Part shown: positions 22,988-30,499 of the stretch, in pieces | Layout: the number at the start of each line of letters is the position of its first letter | Numbering within the stretch: the first letter of the stretch is position 1 | NCBI RefSeq assembly: GCF_027625995.1 | Contig: NZ_CP115396.1 | Span: forward strand, 3,038,001-3,102,000 | Origin: Hymenobacter yonginensis | GTDB taxonomy: Bacteria; Bacteroidota; Bacteroidia; Cytophagales; Hymenobacteraceae | Length of the DNA: 64,000 nt | Direction of reading: 5' to 3' | Made by a program: the position numbers and the translations under genes | Notes under the pieces: model-generated | Databases searched by the model: none | Told to the model about the DNA's origin: nothing | Seen by the model: the letters and a program-made list of their open reading frames with translations, nothing else

Positions 22988-24052
22988 ATGCCGCTACCCT
23001 CTCCTCCCCCCACCAGGGCCCAGGCGCCCGCTACTGGTTTTCGGGCCCGGTTTCGGGTGGCGCGGCGACGCTACTTCGGGTTTTCGCGCCGCGAAACCAC
23101 GGGCTTTGCGGTGCTCCTGACGCTGCTGCTAGGGCTGCTGGTGGCGCCTTTGCTGCTGCGGCCGCACCTGCCTTCCTATAATCCCGCCGCCGACCAACGC
23201 CAACTCAACCAGTGGGCCACTGAGCTGGCCGCCAAACGCCAGTCCCGCCCCACCTACGCCGGCTCCGGCAGCCGCTACCCGCGCCGCACCTATCCGCGCC
23301 GGCCCCGCGTGCCGCAGGTGGCTCTGGCTCCTTTCGACCCCAACCGGTTTTCCAGCCTCGACTGGCAGGCGCGCGGGCTGCCGGCCTGGCTGGGTGAGCG
23401 GCTGGTGAAATACCGCGACGCGGTGGGCGGCTTCCGGGCCAAAGAGCAGCTCCGGCGCGCCTACGGCCTCTCCGACACCACCTACGCCCGCCTCGCGCCC
23501 TACATCCAGCTGCCTGAGGCCCTGCCGCCGCGTGAGCCGCGCACCTACGCCGCCCGCCCCGACCGCGCCACCGACCCGGCCAGCCGCCGCTTTGGGGCCG
23601 GCGGACCGGCCGCCAGTGCCTACCCGCGCAAGCCTCGCAACCTGCAGCCCTTCGATCTGAACACGGCCGATACCACGCAGCTGATGCAGATCCGGGGCAT
23701 CGGGCGGGGGCTTTCGGCGCGGGTGGTGGACTACCGGCAGCGGCTAGGCGGCTTCCGCGAGGCCGGGCAGCTGTCTGAGCTCTACAGCTTGCGCGACGCG
23801 CCCGACCTGGTGGACAGCCTGCGCAAGTACACGTTCGTGCGGCCTGGTTTCGTGCCGGAGGGCGTGGATATCAACAATGCGCCGTTTGAAGTGCTGCAAA
23901 GCCACCCCTACGTGGGCAAGCGCCTGGCCCGGGTGGTGGTGGCCTTCCGCCAGCAGCACGGTCCGTTCCGGCAGCCCACCGACCTGCGCCAGATCCGCAT
24001 CCTCGACGAGGCCACCTACGAGAAGCTGCTGCCCTATCTGCTGATTAAATGA
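22988..24052 (+). CDS. Membrane-anchored ComEA-like protein with repeated helix-hairpin-helix domains
   Basis: 354 residues. A basic Pro/Arg-rich N-terminus precedes one transmembrane helix near residues 39-57 (TGFAVLLTLLLGLLVAPLLL). Three helix-hairpin-helix units follow: FSSLDWQARGLPAWLGERLVK with YRDAVGGF near 110-140, FDLNTADTTQLMQIRGIG with YRQRLGGF near 215-250, and VDINNAPFEVLQSHPYVGKR with FRQQHGPF near 290-325. This is the ComEA fold, which binds DNA without sequence preference; in competence it pulls DNA into the periplasm. No other competence gene lies nearby, so the exact role is inferred. The first unit is degenerate (lacks the NxA start). Confidence 0.85.
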   Translation: MPLPSPPPTRAQAPATGFRARFRVARRRYFGFSRRETTGFAVLLTLLLGLLVAPLLLRPHLPSYNPAADQRQLNQWATELAAKRQSRPTYAGSGSRYPRRTYPRRPRVPQVALAPFDPNRFSSLDWQARGLPAWLGERLVKYRDAVGGFRAKEQLRRAYGLSDTTYARLAPYIQLPEALPPREPRTYAARPDRATDPASRRFGAGGPAASAYPRKPRNLQPFDLNTADTTQLMQIRGIGRGLSARVVDYRQRLGGFREAGQLSELYSLRDAPDLVDSLRKYTFVRPGFVPEGVDINNAPFEVLQSHPYVGKRLARVVVAFRQQHGPFRQPTDLRQIRILDEATYEKLLPYLLIK

Positions 24053-24072
24053 GGCCGCTTCAGCCGGCGCAG

Positions 24073-24080
24073 TAGCTTTG
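24073..24080 (+). promoter_or_regulatory. -7 promoter box TAGCTTTG
   Basis: Matches TAnnTTTG, 56 bases upstream of the ATG at 24137. No clear -33 TTTG is present at the usual distance. Confidence 0.4.
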
Positions 24081-24136
24081 CGGGCCCAACCCTTCGGGCC
24101 TGCTGGGAGTTAAACGGCTAACCTTTCTTCATTTTC

Positions 24137-25006
24137 ATGCTGTTTCTGCTGCGCGACAAGCTGTTTCCAATTCTCGTTTTTCTGCAGTCGGTGGTGTGTG
24201 GCTGCGGCTCCCAGGATGGCCGGGGAGAATTTATTAAGATCAACAAGCACTATAAGGTAGAGCAGACGGGCCGCATGCGCCAGCCACTGGTGAAGGAAAG
24301 CTCGGGCTTTGCGCTGGCCGGGGTGCAGGAAGACCTCTGGACCCACGGCGACGGCGGCAGCGCGCAGTCGCTGTTCCGGGTGACGCCCCAGGGCGACGTA
24401 CTGCAAACCCTGAACCTGGCCCCGCTCACCAACATCGACTGGGAAGACCTAGCCCGCGACAACGCCGGCCGCCTCTACATCGGCGACTTCGGCAACAACC
24501 AGAACAAGCGGCGCAACCTGGCCATCTACCGCCTCAGCGGCCCCAAGCTCGATCAGGTAGACACCATCCGGTTCCGCTACTCCGACCAGCGAGAGTTTCC
24601 GCCCCGCAAAGCCGCCCGCAATTTCGACTGCGAGGCCTTCTATTATCATCAGGACAGCCTCTATCTATTCACCAAAAACCGGGGCAAGGGCCACTACGTG
24701 AAGCTCTACTCCTTGCCCGCCCGCCCCGGCAACCACGTAGCTACTCTCCTCGACAGCCTCCGCATCAACACCTGGGTTACGGCCGCCGACATCAGCCCCG
24801 ACGGCCGCACGGTGGCGCTGCTCGGCTACGGCCACGTGTATCTGCTGGAGCGCCAGCCCGGCCGCCGCCTGTTCGATAGCCCTAAGTCCTGCCTGGCGCT
24901 GCCCACCACCGGACAAGCCGAGGCGCTGGCCTTCCTCAACAACACCGACTTCATGGTCAGCAACGAGAAGGGCCGCATCTACCGCGCCACCCGCAAAGCC
25001 CGATAA
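24137..25006 (+). CDS. Exported beta-propeller-like protein, possible lipoprotein
   Basis: 289 residues. The N-terminal hydrophobic segment ends with Cys residues (VVCGCGSQDG), a poor but possible lipobox. The body has repeated four-strand units: DLWTHGDGGSAQSLFRV, IDWEDLARDNAGRLYIGDFGNN, FDCEAFYYHQDSLYLFTKNRG, VTAADISPDGRTVALLGYG and AEALAFLNNTDFMVSNEKG. The repeating DWEDLA and DCEAF patterns followed by LY-I/LF resemble SdiA-regulated or esterase-like phytase propellers. Catalytic residues could not be assigned. The gene ends at the strong terminator 25021-25063. Confidence 0.65.
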   Translation: MLFLLRDKLFPILVFLQSVVCGCGSQDGRGEFIKINKHYKVEQTGRMRQPLVKESSGFALAGVQEDLWTHGDGGSAQSLFRVTPQGDVLQTLNLAPLTNIDWEDLARDNAGRLYIGDFGNNQNKRRNLAIYRLSGPKLDQVDTIRFRYSDQREFPPRKAARNFDCEAFYYHQDSLYLFTKNRGKGHYVKLYSLPARPGNHVATLLDSLRINTWVTAADISPDGRTVALLGYGHVYLLERQPGRRLFDSPKSCLALPTTGQAEALAFLNNTDFMVSNEKGRIYRATRKAR

Positions 25007-25020
25007 CACCTTTACAGCTA

Positions 25021-25063
25021 AAGCAAAACGGCCCGCTACCTAAGGTAGCGGGCCGTTTTGCTT
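25021..25063. terminator. Bidirectional terminator
   Basis: AAGCAAAACGGCCCGCTACC pairs perfectly with GGTAGCGGGCCGTTTTGCTT around a 3-base loop. It separates the propeller gene (plus) from the disordered protein gene (minus, ends 25088). Confidence 0.92.
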
Positions 25064-25087
25064 GGTGCCGAAGCAGCCGATTACGCC

Positions 25088-25999
25088 TTATTCCTGGGTG
25101 CCGGTGCGCTTGGGGGTGGCGCCATAGTCGGTATCCTTTTCGCCGGCCGGGCGGTTTTCCTGGCGGCTTTGCTGCCCGTAGTTCTGGCTCTGGTCCTGGC
25201 TGTCGTAGTCGCCGCGGGCGGGCGAGCCGGCCTGGCTGTTGTCGTTGGCGGCGTCGTACTCGTCGTTGTAGGAGCCGCCGCGCGAGCCGTGGCCGTCCTG
25301 GGTGCTGCCGCTGTAGCTACTACCAGCGCCGGCGTTAGCTTCTTCGGGATGGGCAGCGGGGCGGCCGGCTTCGTCCTGGGCGCTGGCCGTGCCAGAGGCG
25401 GCGGCGGCACCGGGGGTGGGCTGGCGGTAGTTGCTGTCGTCGGGGTGGCCCTGGTTGTCGTAGCCGCCGCGGGACGAGTGGTCGTCTTCGCGCTGGTTGC
25501 GGCCGGTGTCCTGTGCCGAGTTGGACACTTCGGCGTGCAGCGGGCTGCCGCCGGAGGTGTTGCCGTAGTCGGCGCTATAGCCTTCGCTACGGCTTACGTC
25601 CGAGCCATTGTCGTTTTGCTGGCTGGTGGCTCCGCCCATGCCCTGGCCGTTGTCGCCGTTGCCTTGTGGGGTCTGGTGGCCGTCGTGGTGGGCAGTGGTA
25701 TCGGAGGGCGGGGCGGCCTCGCGGGCTGGCTCCGGGGTGAGGTTGCGCACTTGGTTGCCGTAGCCGCCGTGCGTGTGGCCGAGGTGGCCGTGGGCACCAA
25801 ACTCGCCCCGGTCGGGGCTACTTTGCTGGTTTTCGAGCCGGTCGGGATCCTGGAAGCTGGCCTGCGTGCTGCTGTTGTCGTAGCGGCTGCCTTCGCTCCC
25901 TACGGTGGAGTTGCTGTTGTCGGCGGCAGCTGGCGCGGCCGAATCGGGGGCGGTGTTATGCGGTTTTTTTTCGTCGTTTTCCATGGGCGGGGCTGCCAT
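25088..25999 (-). CDS. Intrinsically disordered, Gly/Ser/Asn/Gln/Asp-rich protein
   Basis: About 303 residues from ATG 25999 (MAAPPMENDEKK; an ATG at 25984 is equally possible). No signal peptide, no domain, almost no hydrophobic residues; repeated motifs such as RGGYDNQG, RGGSYND and RGDYDSQDQ. Such composition is typical of hydrophilic stress or desiccation-type proteins, a guess only. The opposite strand also has a long open frame (25058-26065), but its Val/Ala/Gly-only composition marks it as the shadow. The gene ends at a terminator and starts divergent from the cold-shock gene, sharing a 233-base intergenic space. Confidence 0.65.
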   Translation of the reverse strand: MAAPPMENDEKKPHNTAPDSAAPAAADNSNSTVGSEGSRYDNSSTQASFQDPDRLENQQSSPDRGEFGAHGHLGHTHGGYGNQVRNLTPEPAREAAPPSDTTAHHDGHQTPQGNGDNGQGMGGATSQQNDNGSDVSRSEGYSADYGNTSGGSPLHAEVSNSAQDTGRNQREDDHSSRGGYDNQGHPDDSNYRQPTPGAAAASGTASAQDEAGRPAAHPEEANAGAGSSYSGSTQDGHGSRGGSYNDEYDAANDNSQAGSPARGDYDSQDQSQNYGQQSRQENRPAGEKDTDYGATPKRTGTQE

Positions 26000-26232
26000 G
26001 TTGGCGGGAATAGGTGTGGCAGCTACCGTGCTATACGGGGCCATTTCCCGCATGGTTCGTGCTGACTGGCAAGCTCCCGGTTCGCCCGGGCCAGCCGCCT
26101 TACGCCGGGCCGCCAGCGGCGGCAGCCGGGAGGGCGCACCCGGCGCCACTGGCCCTTCGTGCCTGATTATTCGAAATAGCTATTAGATTTACCGGCGTCT
26201 TTTCCACACTTCCACTACAAGCAGGTTCTTCT

Positions 26233-26433
26233 ATGAAAACAGGCAAAGTGAAGTTCTTCAACGAATCGAAGGGCTTCGGTTTTATCATCCAGGACGAAAA
26301 CGAGCAGGATATTTTCGTGCACCAAACGGGTCTGATTCACGAAATCCGTGAAAACGACCGGGTTTCCTTTGAGGTAATTGAAGGTAAGAAAGGCCTCAAT
26401 GCCGTGAAAGTAGAGCGTATTGCCGCCGTGTAA
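26233..26433 (+). CDS. Cold-shock protein, CspA family
   Basis: 66 residues, full length for the family. The RNA-binding motifs RNP1 (KGFGFI, residues 14-19) and RNP2 (DIFVH, 27-31) are both intact in a single OB fold. Acts as an RNA chaperone that melts secondary structure in mRNA at low temperature or in stress. A degenerate -7 box TAGATTTA lies about 45 bases upstream of the ATG. It is followed by its own terminator at 26458-26492. Confidence 0.95.
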   Translation: MKTGKVKFFNESKGFGFIIQDENEQDIFVHQTGLIHEIRENDRVSFEVIEGKKGLNAVKVERIAAV

Positions 26434-26457
26434 TACCGCCTTCCGTTGGCTATCTGC

Positions 26458-26492
26458 AAAAGCTCCGGCCTCAGGGTCGGAGCTTCTTGTTT
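26458..26492 (+). terminator. Terminator of the cold-shock gene
   Basis: AAGCTCCG pairs with CGGAGCTT around a GCCTCAGGGT loop, followed by a T-rich stretch TTGTTTT. Confidence 0.75.
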
Positions 26493-26530
26493 TAATAATG
26501 GCTGTTCAGCAGGGCGTTGATTTCAATGAT

Positions 26531-26630
26531 GCCGGAGCAGTAGCGCGAACTTTGTAGTTCGCGCTCCAGAACGACAACCACCCGAACGGCGCGGGGCCGC
26601 GAACTACGCAGTGCGCGCTACTGCCCCGGC
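26531..26630. repeat. 33-base inverted repeat (second palindromic family)
   Basis: Left arm 26531-26563 and right arm 26598-26630 are complementary over nearly all positions; both contain GCAGTAGCGCG and GTAGTTCGCG on the same strand after inversion. Each arm has an inner small palindrome (GCGAACTTTGTAGTTCGC). It lies between the cold-shock and gldH terminators in otherwise empty DNA. Confidence 0.8.
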
Positions 26631-26666
26631 ATAACAGCAGGTAACAAGGCTTACGCCCTGCCGCAT

Positions 26667-26720
26667 AAAAAAGGCCGCCGCACCAACTTCTATAGAGTAA
26701 GTGCGGCGGCCTGCTTTTTA
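26667..26720. terminator. Terminator after gldH
   Basis: AGGCCGCCGCAC pairs with GTGCGGCGGCCT around a 17-base loop with A-tract on the left and T-tract on the right; on the minus strand it closes the PSP1-gldH operon. Confidence 0.85.
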
Positions 26721-26732
26721 TTGGTCAGGCTG

Positions 26733-27227
26733 CTACGGCTTGCTCGCAGCAGCCTGGGACACGCGCACCCCCACGGCCATCAGGCCGGGCAGCTGGTCTT
26801 GGCGCATGTACTGCTCCAGCACCAGCTTGTAGGTACCCGTCTGCCGGAACCGCTGGTTAGGCAGGGCCAGAAACTGGTGGTCGTAGATGTCGCCGGTACC
26901 GCGGCCGCGGGGCTCGCCGGTTTGGGGGTCCATGAGCAGCATCTGGTGCAGCAGCTGCGACACGGGCTTGCCGTCGGGGGCCGTGAGCGTGTGCTTCAGG
27001 TACAGGTTGTAGTAGCCGTAGGCGGAGGCATTGCGCACGTTGAAGTACACGTCGTACCGCTGAGTGGTGTCGGCAATGTCGAACGTGAAAGCCGGCTTCT
27101 GCCGCACCGACCAAGTGTAGCCTTCAAAATCGACGTTCTTTTCATAGAGCTGGCTTTGGTCGCAGGCCGTTAGACCCGCTACCAAAGCCAACAAGGGCAG
27201 CAAACGAAATAGCTTGAGCATAGACAT
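26733..27227 (-). CDS. gldH: Gliding motility lipoprotein GldH
   Basis: 164 residues from ATG 27227 (27221 also possible). An N-terminal signal with lipobox LTAC (Cys about 22) anchors it to a membrane. The family marks are present: YDVYFNVRNASAYGYYNLYL, GEPRGRGTGDIYDHQFLALP and TGTYKLVLEQYMRQDQLPG. GldH is needed for gliding in Flavobacterium and occurs widely in Bacteroidota, including non-gliders. The start lies 12 bases after the stop of the PSP1 gene, so both are one operon, an arrangement I recall as conserved in the phylum. Confidence 0.9.
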   Translation of the reverse strand: MSMLKLFRLLPLLALVAGLTACDQSQLYEKNVDFEGYTWSVRQKPAFTFDIADTTQRYDVYFNVRNASAYGYYNLYLKHTLTAPDGKPVSQLLHQMLLMDPQTGEPRGRGTGDIYDHQFLALPNQRFRQTGTYKLVLEQYMRQDQLPGLMAVGVRVSQAAASKP

Positions 27228-27239
27228 CAACTACTGACT

Positions 27240-28916
27240 CTAGGAAGCGCTGGGCGGAGTAGCGGCCGGGCCTCGGTTTTCGCCGCGGTTGCCGCCTTCA
27301 CCCCGGCGGCCGCCGCGGCGGCCGCGGCCACCTTCACGGCCTTCGCGGGCGGGCCGCTCGGGGCTGCCTGCGCTGCCTTCGGGCGGGGTTGGGCGGGTAC
27401 CGGCATCACCGGAGGCCGGAGTGCTGGAGTTGCCCCGGCCACCGCGCCGCTCACTGCCGCTCCGGCCCTGGCGAGGCTCGGCGGCGCTGCCGTCGGCATT
27501 GCGGCGGCTTTCACGGCCCTCGCCACGGCTGGCATCGTCGCGGGTGCTGCCTTCGGCGCTGCTGCCGGTGCGGTTGCGGTTGTTGCGGCGGTTGAGGGGG
27601 CGGGCAGCTGCCCCGCGCGGACGGCGCGGCTCTTCGGCAGCACCTTCCGCTGCGGGCGTGGCGGCAGGGCCGTCGGCATCGGAAGGTGCTGGCGCGGCCG
27701 TGGCGGCCGGGCGCGGCCGGCCACTGCCGCGTGGGGCGGCGGCGGCTGGGCGGTCTTCGGCAGGCGCCTCGGAGCGGCCTTTCTTCTTGGTGCGCTTCAG
27801 GCGCTTGCCCGCCTTGATCTTGTCATCGAGGCGCTCCAGCGAGCCTTCCACGATGGCCGTCACGTCGGGCGCCTTTTCTTCTTCGCGCAGGGCTACCAGC
27901 AGCGTATCCACCACTTCGCCGCGCTTGTTCATGTCCTGCACCTCGCGCACCCGGTCGGTGGTCAGCACCACCCAGTTGTTGTCGCCGCGCACGGCAAACC
28001 ACATTTTACGGCGGAAGATGTCGGTTTTCTGCAGCACGTACTCGCCCTTGCTGGTAATGAGCGGACGCTGCACCTGCGGAATGTCCTTGAGGGCGTCGAG
28101 GTAGGTGTCGAGCTCGTAGTTGAGGCAGCACTTGAGGCGGCCGCACTGGCCCGAGAGCTTGGCCGGGTTGAGGCTCAGGTTCTGGTAGCGGGCGGCGGTG
28201 GTGCTCACGCTCTTAAAGTCGGTGAGCCAGGTGGAGCAGCACAGCTCGCGCCCGCACACCCCGATGCCGCCCAGGCGGCCGGCCTCGTGGCGCAGCGAAA
28301 TCTGGCGCATCTCCACGCGCACCCGAAACTCGTCGGCGAGGCGTTTGATCAGGTCGCGGAAGTCCACCCGGTCTTCGGCCGAGTAGAAGAACGTGGCGCG
28401 GGTGCGGTCGGCCTGATACTCCACATCGGAGAGCTTCATTTTCAGGCGCAGCTCGTCCACCACGGTGCGGGCCCGGAACATGGTGCCGGTTTCCAAGTCG
28501 CGCACGGCATTCCAGCGCTCCACGTCCTGCTCGGTAGCTACCCGCAGAATATTGCGGATGTCCTTGGAGTCGGTGGGCACCTTCTTCTTTTTCATCTGCA
28601 GGCGCACCAGCTCGCCCTTAAGCGAGACGTGGCCCAGGTGCCAGCCGCTGCCGCCGGCCTCAATCACCACGGCGTCGCCGGTGATGAGGGGCAGGTGGCT
28701 GGCGTTGCGGTAGAAGTCCTTTCGGCCGCCTTTGAAGCGGATTTCGACCAGGTCGAAGCCCTTGAAATCACTGGGGGTATCTAAATCCTGGAGCCAGTCG
28801 AAGACATTAAGACGCGTACAGCCGCTGCTACAGCTGCCTTTCGAGCCGCAGCCCGAGGCAGAATTGGTAGAGCAGCCTCCACCGGATGAGCCGGATGAGC
28901 AAGTAGAACAGGCCAC
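27240..28916 (-). CDS. PSP1-domain protein (RicT/YaaT-like) with Arg/Gly-rich tail
   Basis: 558 residues from GTG 28916. This start gives the Cys-rich opening ACSTCSSGSSGGGC usual in Bacteroidota homologues; a TTG at 28976 would lie in the promoter box. The PSP1 core (about 140-330) has the characteristic RLGGIGVCGRELCCSTW and GQCGRLKCCLNYE segments with paired Cys, which in Bacillus RicT help hold Fe-S clusters in a complex affecting RNase Y-mediated mRNA processing. From about residue 390 to the end the protein is disordered, rich in Arg, Gly, Pro, Ala and Ser (for example RRGGRGNSS), suggesting RNA contact. The role in this phylum is inferred. First gene of the operon with gldH. Confidence 0.88.
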   Translation of the reverse strand: MACSTCSSGSSGGGCSTNSASGCGSKGSCSSGCTRLNVFDWLQDLDTPSDFKGFDLVEIRFKGGRKDFYRNASHLPLITGDAVVIEAGGSGWHLGHVSLKGELVRLQMKKKKVPTDSKDIRNILRVATEQDVERWNAVRDLETGTMFRARTVVDELRLKMKLSDVEYQADRTRATFFYSAEDRVDFRDLIKRLADEFRVRVEMRQISLRHEAGRLGGIGVCGRELCCSTWLTDFKSVSTTAARYQNLSLNPAKLSGQCGRLKCCLNYELDTYLDALKDIPQVQRPLITSKGEYVLQKTDIFRRKMWFAVRGDNNWVVLTTDRVREVQDMNKRGEVVDTLLVALREEEKAPDVTAIVEGSLERLDDKIKAGKRLKRTKKKGRSEAPAEDRPAAAAPRGSGRPRPAATAAPAPSDADGPAATPAAEGAAEEPRRPRGAAARPLNRRNNRNRTGSSAEGSTRDDASRGEGRESRRNADGSAAEPRQGRSGSERRGGRGNSSTPASGDAGTRPTPPEGSAGSPERPAREGREGGRGRRGGRRGEGGNRGENRGPAATPPSAS

Positions 28917-29309
28917 TGGTGAGGTATCTATATAGTGAAGCGGCGCGGTGCGCCGCGGAAAATCGGTTTCAGACAAAGATACAGAAAACAGCTACGGATG
29001 ACCGTGCCCGGTATAAGGTGCGCCATGCCGGCCGCCGCCGGGCCTAACGTTGATAGGGTAAAACCAATGTGACAGCGCGGTCTAAAGAGCAGGCGGAATG
29101 ATAAAATACTTATCCCGCCCAAATCTTCATCATTCCTTCATCAACGCACGGAAAGCCAGCTTTTGGGATATCACAGAAAGAATAGTGAAAATACCCTATG
29201 TGTATAATTCTGTCAATTATATCGAACATATTTTGTGATATCATCAATAAGTTCGTAAGTTTTCAGCGCAATTCGTTCTTTCACTTCCACAACCAACCAA
29301 ACCATTTCC
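28917..29309. promoter_or_regulatory. Divergent intergenic region with PSP1-operon promoter
   Basis: On the minus strand TATCTTTG (28981-28974) matches TAnnTTTG and puts the transcription start about 50 bases before the GTG at 28916. The part from 29150 to 29309 is markedly AT-rich and must hold the promoter of the metallopeptidase gene, but no exact -7 box was found (a near match ATATTTTG lies at about 29228). Nothing else is seen. Confidence 0.5.
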
Positions 29310-30116
29310 ATGAAAGCACCCCGTTTACTGACTCCTCTGGCCCTGATGCTCGGCGCCGCCATGTCGCTTTCTTCGTGCGAAAAGAAGCAGGAAGTACTTG
29401 CCAAAAATGAACTCTCCGAAGAAACTATCGACCAGATCCGGGCCCTCGGCTTTGGTACTTCGGATGCCCGCAAAGTGGAAGACGGCGTGGTAGTGGAAGG
29501 CGACATCCTACTGACCAACGAAGTGCTGGCTAGCGGCCCACAGACCCAGCTCATGCGCGTAGGCGAAGACGAGCAGTACCGCACAACCAACCTGGTGACC
29601 GGCCTGCCCCGCACCCTCACTGTGAAGCTGGAAGGCTCTTTCCCTTCAGCTTATGTGTCGGCCGCTGACGAAGCCATCCGTCGCTACAACGCCCAGAACC
29701 TGCGTCTGCGTTTCGTACGCATCACCTCGGGCACGGCCAACCTGCCAATCACGTCGGCCAACCTGGGTGCCGGCGTACTGGGTCAGTCGGGCGGCTTCCC
29801 ATCGGGTGGCAACCCTGCACCCGGCTTCAAACTGTCGCCTACGGCTATCAACAGCACCAACGTGAACTACATCGCCACCATCATGGCGCACGAAATCGGG
29901 CACGCCATCGGCTTCCGCCACACCGATTACTTCAACCGTGCGTATAGCTGCGGCGGCTCGGCTTCCAACGAAGGCGCCAGCACCGTGGGCGCTATCCTCA
30001 TCCCCGGCACGCCCTCGGGCGCTGATCCAAGCTCGTGGATGCTGGCCTGCGTAGGCAACGGCGTAAACCGTCCGTTCAATGCGAACGACGTAACTGCCCT
30101 CAACTACGTGTACTAA
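29310..30116 (+). CDS. M57-type HEIGH metallopeptidase, lipoprotein
   Basis: 268 residues. An N-terminal lipoprotein signal ends with lipobox SLSSC (Cys about 22). The zinc motif MAHEIGHAIGFRHTDYF near residue 195 matches HExxHxxGFxH, with the third zinc His present, as in the dual-action HEIGH (peptidase M57) family. The preceding region SLTVKLEGSFPSAYVSAADEAIRRYN-type segment (residues about 95-125) forms the usual N-terminal half of the protease fold. Secreted, surface- or periplasm-anchored protein degradation is likely; targets are unknown. Ends at the terminator 30143-30183. Confidence 0.88.
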   Translation: MKAPRLLTPLALMLGAAMSLSSCEKKQEVLAKNELSEETIDQIRALGFGTSDARKVEDGVVVEGDILLTNEVLASGPQTQLMRVGEDEQYRTTNLVTGLPRTLTVKLEGSFPSAYVSAADEAIRRYNAQNLRLRFVRITSGTANLPITSANLGAGVLGQSGGFPSGGNPAPGFKLSPTAINSTNVNYIATIMAHEIGHAIGFRHTDYFNRAYSCGGSASNEGASTVGAILIPGTPSGADPSSWMLACVGNGVNRPFNANDVTALNYVY

Positions 30117-30142
30117 GCACTAATCCAGGCATAGCCTGACCC

Positions 30143-30183
30143 AAAACGGCCCCGGTTCTACCAAGAACCGGGGCCGTTTTTTT
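30143..30183. terminator. Terminator of the HEIGH peptidase gene
   Basis: AAAACGGCCCCGGTTCT pairs with AGAACCGGGGCCGTTTT, followed by more Ts; 26 bases after the stop codon. Confidence 0.92.
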
Positions 30184-30330
30184 GTGGGCCACACGCGGCG
30201 TATACTGGCCGCCCCGCCGCCCTCGCCGCTTGCCACCGCCCTTTGGCCTGCCCTACTTGGTGCAGCCCTCCCCGCGGCGCACAGGCCGCCGGTGGCGCCG
30301 GGTACCAGAAACGCCCACGCCGCGCCCCGA

Positions 30331-30386
30331 AAAAAGGCCGGATATCAGTGCCGGGGCTACGCAGCCCTGGCGCCGATATCCGGCCT
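30331..30386 (-). terminator. Large hairpin, probable terminator of the subtilase gene
   Basis: GGCCGGATATC and GATATCCGGCC form an 11-base perfect stem with an inner GGGCT/AGCCC stem; an A-tract on the left gives Ts after the stem on the minus strand. It lies about 115 bases beyond the subtilase stop (30500). The rest of the 383-base space 30117-30499 is GC-rich and shows nothing else. Confidence 0.65.
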
Positions 30387-30499
30387 GCAGTCGTTTGAAG
30401 GTGGCCACGCCCGGGTGCCGCTACGCGGCTTGTGCGCGACCCGGGCCCAACGCACGGCGAAGTGGCCCGGAGCCCGGCCGGGGCGCTTCGGCAGCCAGC

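Noticed and set aside
25058..26065. 335-codon frame opposite the disordered protein
   Set aside because: Almost only Val, Ala, Gly and Leu; it runs through a terminator. The minus-strand frame ends properly before the terminator and starts at ATG.
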